Source: Corynebacterium provencense (GTDB lineage Bacteria > Actinomycetota > Actinomycetes > Mycobacteriales > Mycobacteriaceae). From it: a stretch of DNA of 64,000 nucleotides. Under the pieces are notes generated by a model. The model saw only the letters and a program-made list of their open reading frames with translations. It searched no databases and was not told the origin of the DNA. Location of the stretch: positions 1,200,858 through 1,264,857 of the forward strand of contig LT160592.1 of assembly GCA_900049755.1 (NCBI GenBank), in the 5' to 3' direction. Made by a program: the position numbers and the translations under genes. Shown one piece after another: positions 62,337 to 64,000 of the stretch; position 1 is the first letter of the stretch; each line of letters opens with the position of its first letter.

Positions 62337-62866
62337 ATGGCGCAGAGGACGCGGACCGATCCCGCGGAGGTGCGGGCGGCTCTGGTGGCGGTACGGGAGT
62401 GGATCACCGCGGACGAGGAGGACGTGGCGTCCGGGGCGGTTCCCCGACCGTCGCGGGCGGCCGTGGCCGCGGCGTGCCGGTTGAGTACGGCACTGCTGGG
62501 GGAGGACGCCCCGGGCCACAGTGTCGGTGGGCTGCCGCCCAGGGGGGCTCTGCGGCGCCGCGGGCGCTCGTGCTTCTGCCTATTATCCCCGCCGGGTTGT
62601 GTAAGAGGGCGGGCGTGGGGGAGGACGCCCCGGGCCACAGTGTCGAGGTCCGGGTCCCGCCGTTCGCGGCGGTGCAGTGCGTCGCGGGGTCGGTACACCG
62701 TCGGGGCACTCCGCCGAACGTGGTGCAGTGCGACCCCCGGACGTGGCTGAGGCTGGCGACCGGGCTGCTCACACTGGAAGAGGCTGCGGCGGCCGGTGCG
62801 GAAGTGTCAGGGGCTCACGCGGCCGATGTCGCGCACTGGCTGCCGGTGGTGGACCTGAACCGCTGA
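62337..62866 (+). pseudogene. Sterol-carrier-family protein gene, interrupted by a 119-bp duplication/insertion
   Basis: From ATG 62337 the first part reads AQRTRTDPAEVRAALVAVRE to STALLGEDAPGHSV; after the anomaly another frame resumes with GEDAPGHSVEVRVPPFAAVQ and ends ADVAHWLPVVDLNR. Removing 119 bp between the two copies of a 30-bp repeat gives a continuous 136-residue protein. That protein matches the actinobacterial sterol carrier family (SCP2-like) that neighbours purF/purM in mycobacteria (Rv0807). Its function is unknown; the family may bind lipids. It is probably intact in the organism. The stop is 52 bp before purM. Confidence 0.85.
62497..62645. repeat. 30-bp direct repeat flanking an 89-bp insertion in the sterol-carrier gene
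   Basis: The same 30 bases (starting TGGGGGAGGACGCC) occur at 62497-62526 and 62616-62645. Between them lie 89 bp of unrelated sequence with CTGCCTATTATCCCC and GTTGTGTAAGAGGGCGG (about 62576-62612), which look like degraded head-to-head mosaic ends, and a small palindrome GCGGCGCCGC. Loss of 119 bp restores the reading frame. Confidence 0.85.
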
Positions 62867-62918
62867 ACAGGTAGGGTGGGTACGTTAAACTCCTGATTTC
62901 TCCCGAAGGCGTAGGACT

Positions 62919-64000
62919 GTGACAGACGAAACCTCCATCTCCGACAACCCCGACCAGGACGGTGCCAGCTACGCTGCTGCCGGGGTCGACATCGAGGCCG
63001 GTGACCGGGCGGTGGAGCTTTTCGCACCGCTGGCGGGAAAGGCCACCAGGCCGGAGGTGCGCGGAGGGCTCGGCGGGTTCGCCGGTCTCTTCGCCCTCGG
63101 GGAATATGACAAGCCGCTGCTGGCCGCAGGTTCCGACGGGGTCGGGACCAAGGTGGCCGTAGCCCAGGCGATGGACCGGCATGACACGATCGGCCGCGAC
63201 CTTGTCGCTATGGTCGTCGATGACCTGGTGGTGTGCGGTGCAGAACCGCTGTTCCTCCAGGACTACATCGCGATCGGGAAAGTGGTGCCCGAGCACGTGG
63301 CGTCGATCGTCTCGGGTATCGCGGCGGGGTGCATCGATGCGGGGTGTGCACTGCTCGGCGGTGAGACCGCGGAGCATCCCGGCCTCATGGAGCCCGGTGA
63401 ATACGACATCTCCGCCACTGCGGTGGGCGTGGTGGAGGAGGACGAGCTGCTGGGCCCGGACAGGGTGCGAAACGGTGACGTCGTCATCGCCATGGCAAGC
63501 TCGGGCCTGCACTCCAACGGTTACAGTCTGGCCCGGCATGTTCTGCTGGAGCAGGCCGGTCTGCCCCTGGACGGTTACGTCGCGGACTTCGGCCGTACCC
63601 TCGGTGAAGAGCTCCTGGAACCGACCCGCATCTACGCGAAGGACTGCCTGGCCCTTGCCACAGAGTGTGAGGTCCACACCTATGCGCATGTCACCGGTGG
63701 TGGGCTGGCGTCGAATCTCGCCCGCGTGATCCCTGAGGGACTCACCGCCGAACTGGACCGCGGAACCTGGAGCCCGGCGCAGGTCTTCCGCACGATCGCC
63801 CGCCTCGGCAAGGTCGCCCCCGAGGAGATGGAGAAGACCTTCAACATGGGTGTCGGGATGGTCGCCGTGGTGGCGGAGGAGGACGCCGAGCGTGCCCTCG
63901 CCATCCTCACTGCCCGCCACATCGAGTGCTGGAACCTCGGGCGGGTGCGGTTGGCCAGGGACAGTGACGCCGCCCGTGCGGTGCTTGTCGGCGGTCACAG
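62919..64000 (+). CDS. purM: AIR synthase PurM (runs off the window)
   Basis: The gene starts at GTG 62919 (AGGA upstream) and is open to the window end, about 360 codons, close to the full length of about 355. It encodes phosphoribosylformylglycinamidine cyclo-ligase, step 5 of IMP synthesis. Motifs: GASYAAAGVDIEAGDRAVEL, GGFAGLFALG, AAGSDGVGTKVAVA, VVDDLVVCGAEPLFLQDY and LLGGETAEHPGLM. The C-terminus (HVTGGGLASNLARVIP, FNMGVGMVAVV) is also seen. No stop codon is present before base 64000. In mycobacteria purF would precede it; here the sterol-carrier gene does. Confidence 0.95.
   Translation, partial: MTDETSISDNPDQDGASYAAAGVDIEAGDRAVELFAPLAGKATRPEVRGGLGGFAGLFALGEYDKPLLAAGSDGVGTKVAVAQAMDRHDTIGRDLVAMVVDDLVVCGAEPLFLQDYIAIGKVVPEHVASIVSGIAAGCIDAGCALLGGETAEHPGLMEPGEYDISATAVGVVEEDELLGPDRVRNGDVVIAMASSGLHSNGYSLARHVLLEQAGLPLDGYVADFGRTLGEELLEPTRIYAKDCLALATECEVHTYAHVTGGGLASNLARVIPEGLTAELDRGTWSPAQVFRTIARLGKVAPEEMEKTFNMGVGMVAVVAEEDAERALAILTARHIECWNLGRVRLARDSDAARAVLVGGH

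Noticed and set aside
1..64000. CRISPR array or riboswitch
   Set aside because: No regularly spaced repeats of CRISPR type and no leader with recognisable riboswitch motifs were found; the tandem repeats seen are in-frame minisatellites.

Overview
The window is high-GC, gene-dense DNA from an actinobacterium, most likely the genus Corynebacterium. I infer this from the gene set and local orders known from C. glutamicum: thrE-hypothetical-otsA, a two-component pair closest to mycobacterial PhoP (PhoR/PhoS in corynebacteria), HIT-purD, purB, purC-ptrB-dctA, purS-purQ-purL, and prpD-prpB-prpC near pyc. GTG starts are frequent, and many genes have a -10 hexamer only 6-8 nt before the start codon, so leaderless mRNAs seem common. 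The species cannot be fixed from the sequence alone.

Layout: 1-3.9 kb is a leftward run thrE, small basic protein, otsA, lipoprotein. The lipoprotein frame runs into a piece of carB at the window edge, which looks like a chimeric join. A tRNA-Thr at 4.0 kb is followed to about 8.7 kb by a less GC-rich, gene-poor island with orphan small genes, a decayed ISL3-type transposase, and a secreted trypsin-like lipoprotein. From 8.7 to 18 kb come dsdA and a leftward catabolic cluster: BCCT transporter, XRE-cupin regulator, agmatinase/guanidinobutyrase-family hydrolase, D-2-hydroxyacid dehydrogenase, ThDP-dependent decarboxylase (broken), and a sodium:solute symporter. From 18 to 27.3 kb lie an MFS protein, crtB-crtI, a secreted L,D-transpeptidase (broken), the PhoP-like two-component pair, and two alpha/beta hydrolases.

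From 27.3 to 35.8 kb: HIT, purD, lipoprotein, YbjN-like protein, endonuclease VIII-like glycosylase, HNH protein, purB, and a LysE-type exporter divergent from an Lrp-type regulator. From 35.8 to 49 kb: pyc, prpC, prpB, prpD (propionyl-CoA to pyruvate via methylcitrate, next to anaplerosis) and a four-gene oligopeptide ABC operon. From 49 to 64 kb: purC, oligopeptidase B, dctA, purS-purQ-purL, a GT2-GtrA fusion with a membrane glycosyltransferase, a double-hotdog thioesterase, a sterol-carrier-family gene (broken), and the start of purM. Eight of the IMP-pathway genes (purD, B, C, S, Q, L, M and the broken carB fragment aside) are thus interleaved with transport and central-metabolism genes; purF is not seen.

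The most notable signal is not a new system. Three otherwise intact genes (L,D-transpeptidase, ThDP enzyme, sterol-carrier gene) are each interrupted by a short insertion carrying a near-palindrome. At 22629-22666 it matches, over 38 bp ungapped with 30 identities, two head-to-head 19-bp Tn5 mosaic ends, as in a mate-pair library junction. Removing exactly 38 bp there, or 119 bp in the sterol-carrier gene, restores each frame. Together with the carB chimera this points to library or assembly artefacts, so those three pseudogenes are probably intact genes in the organism.
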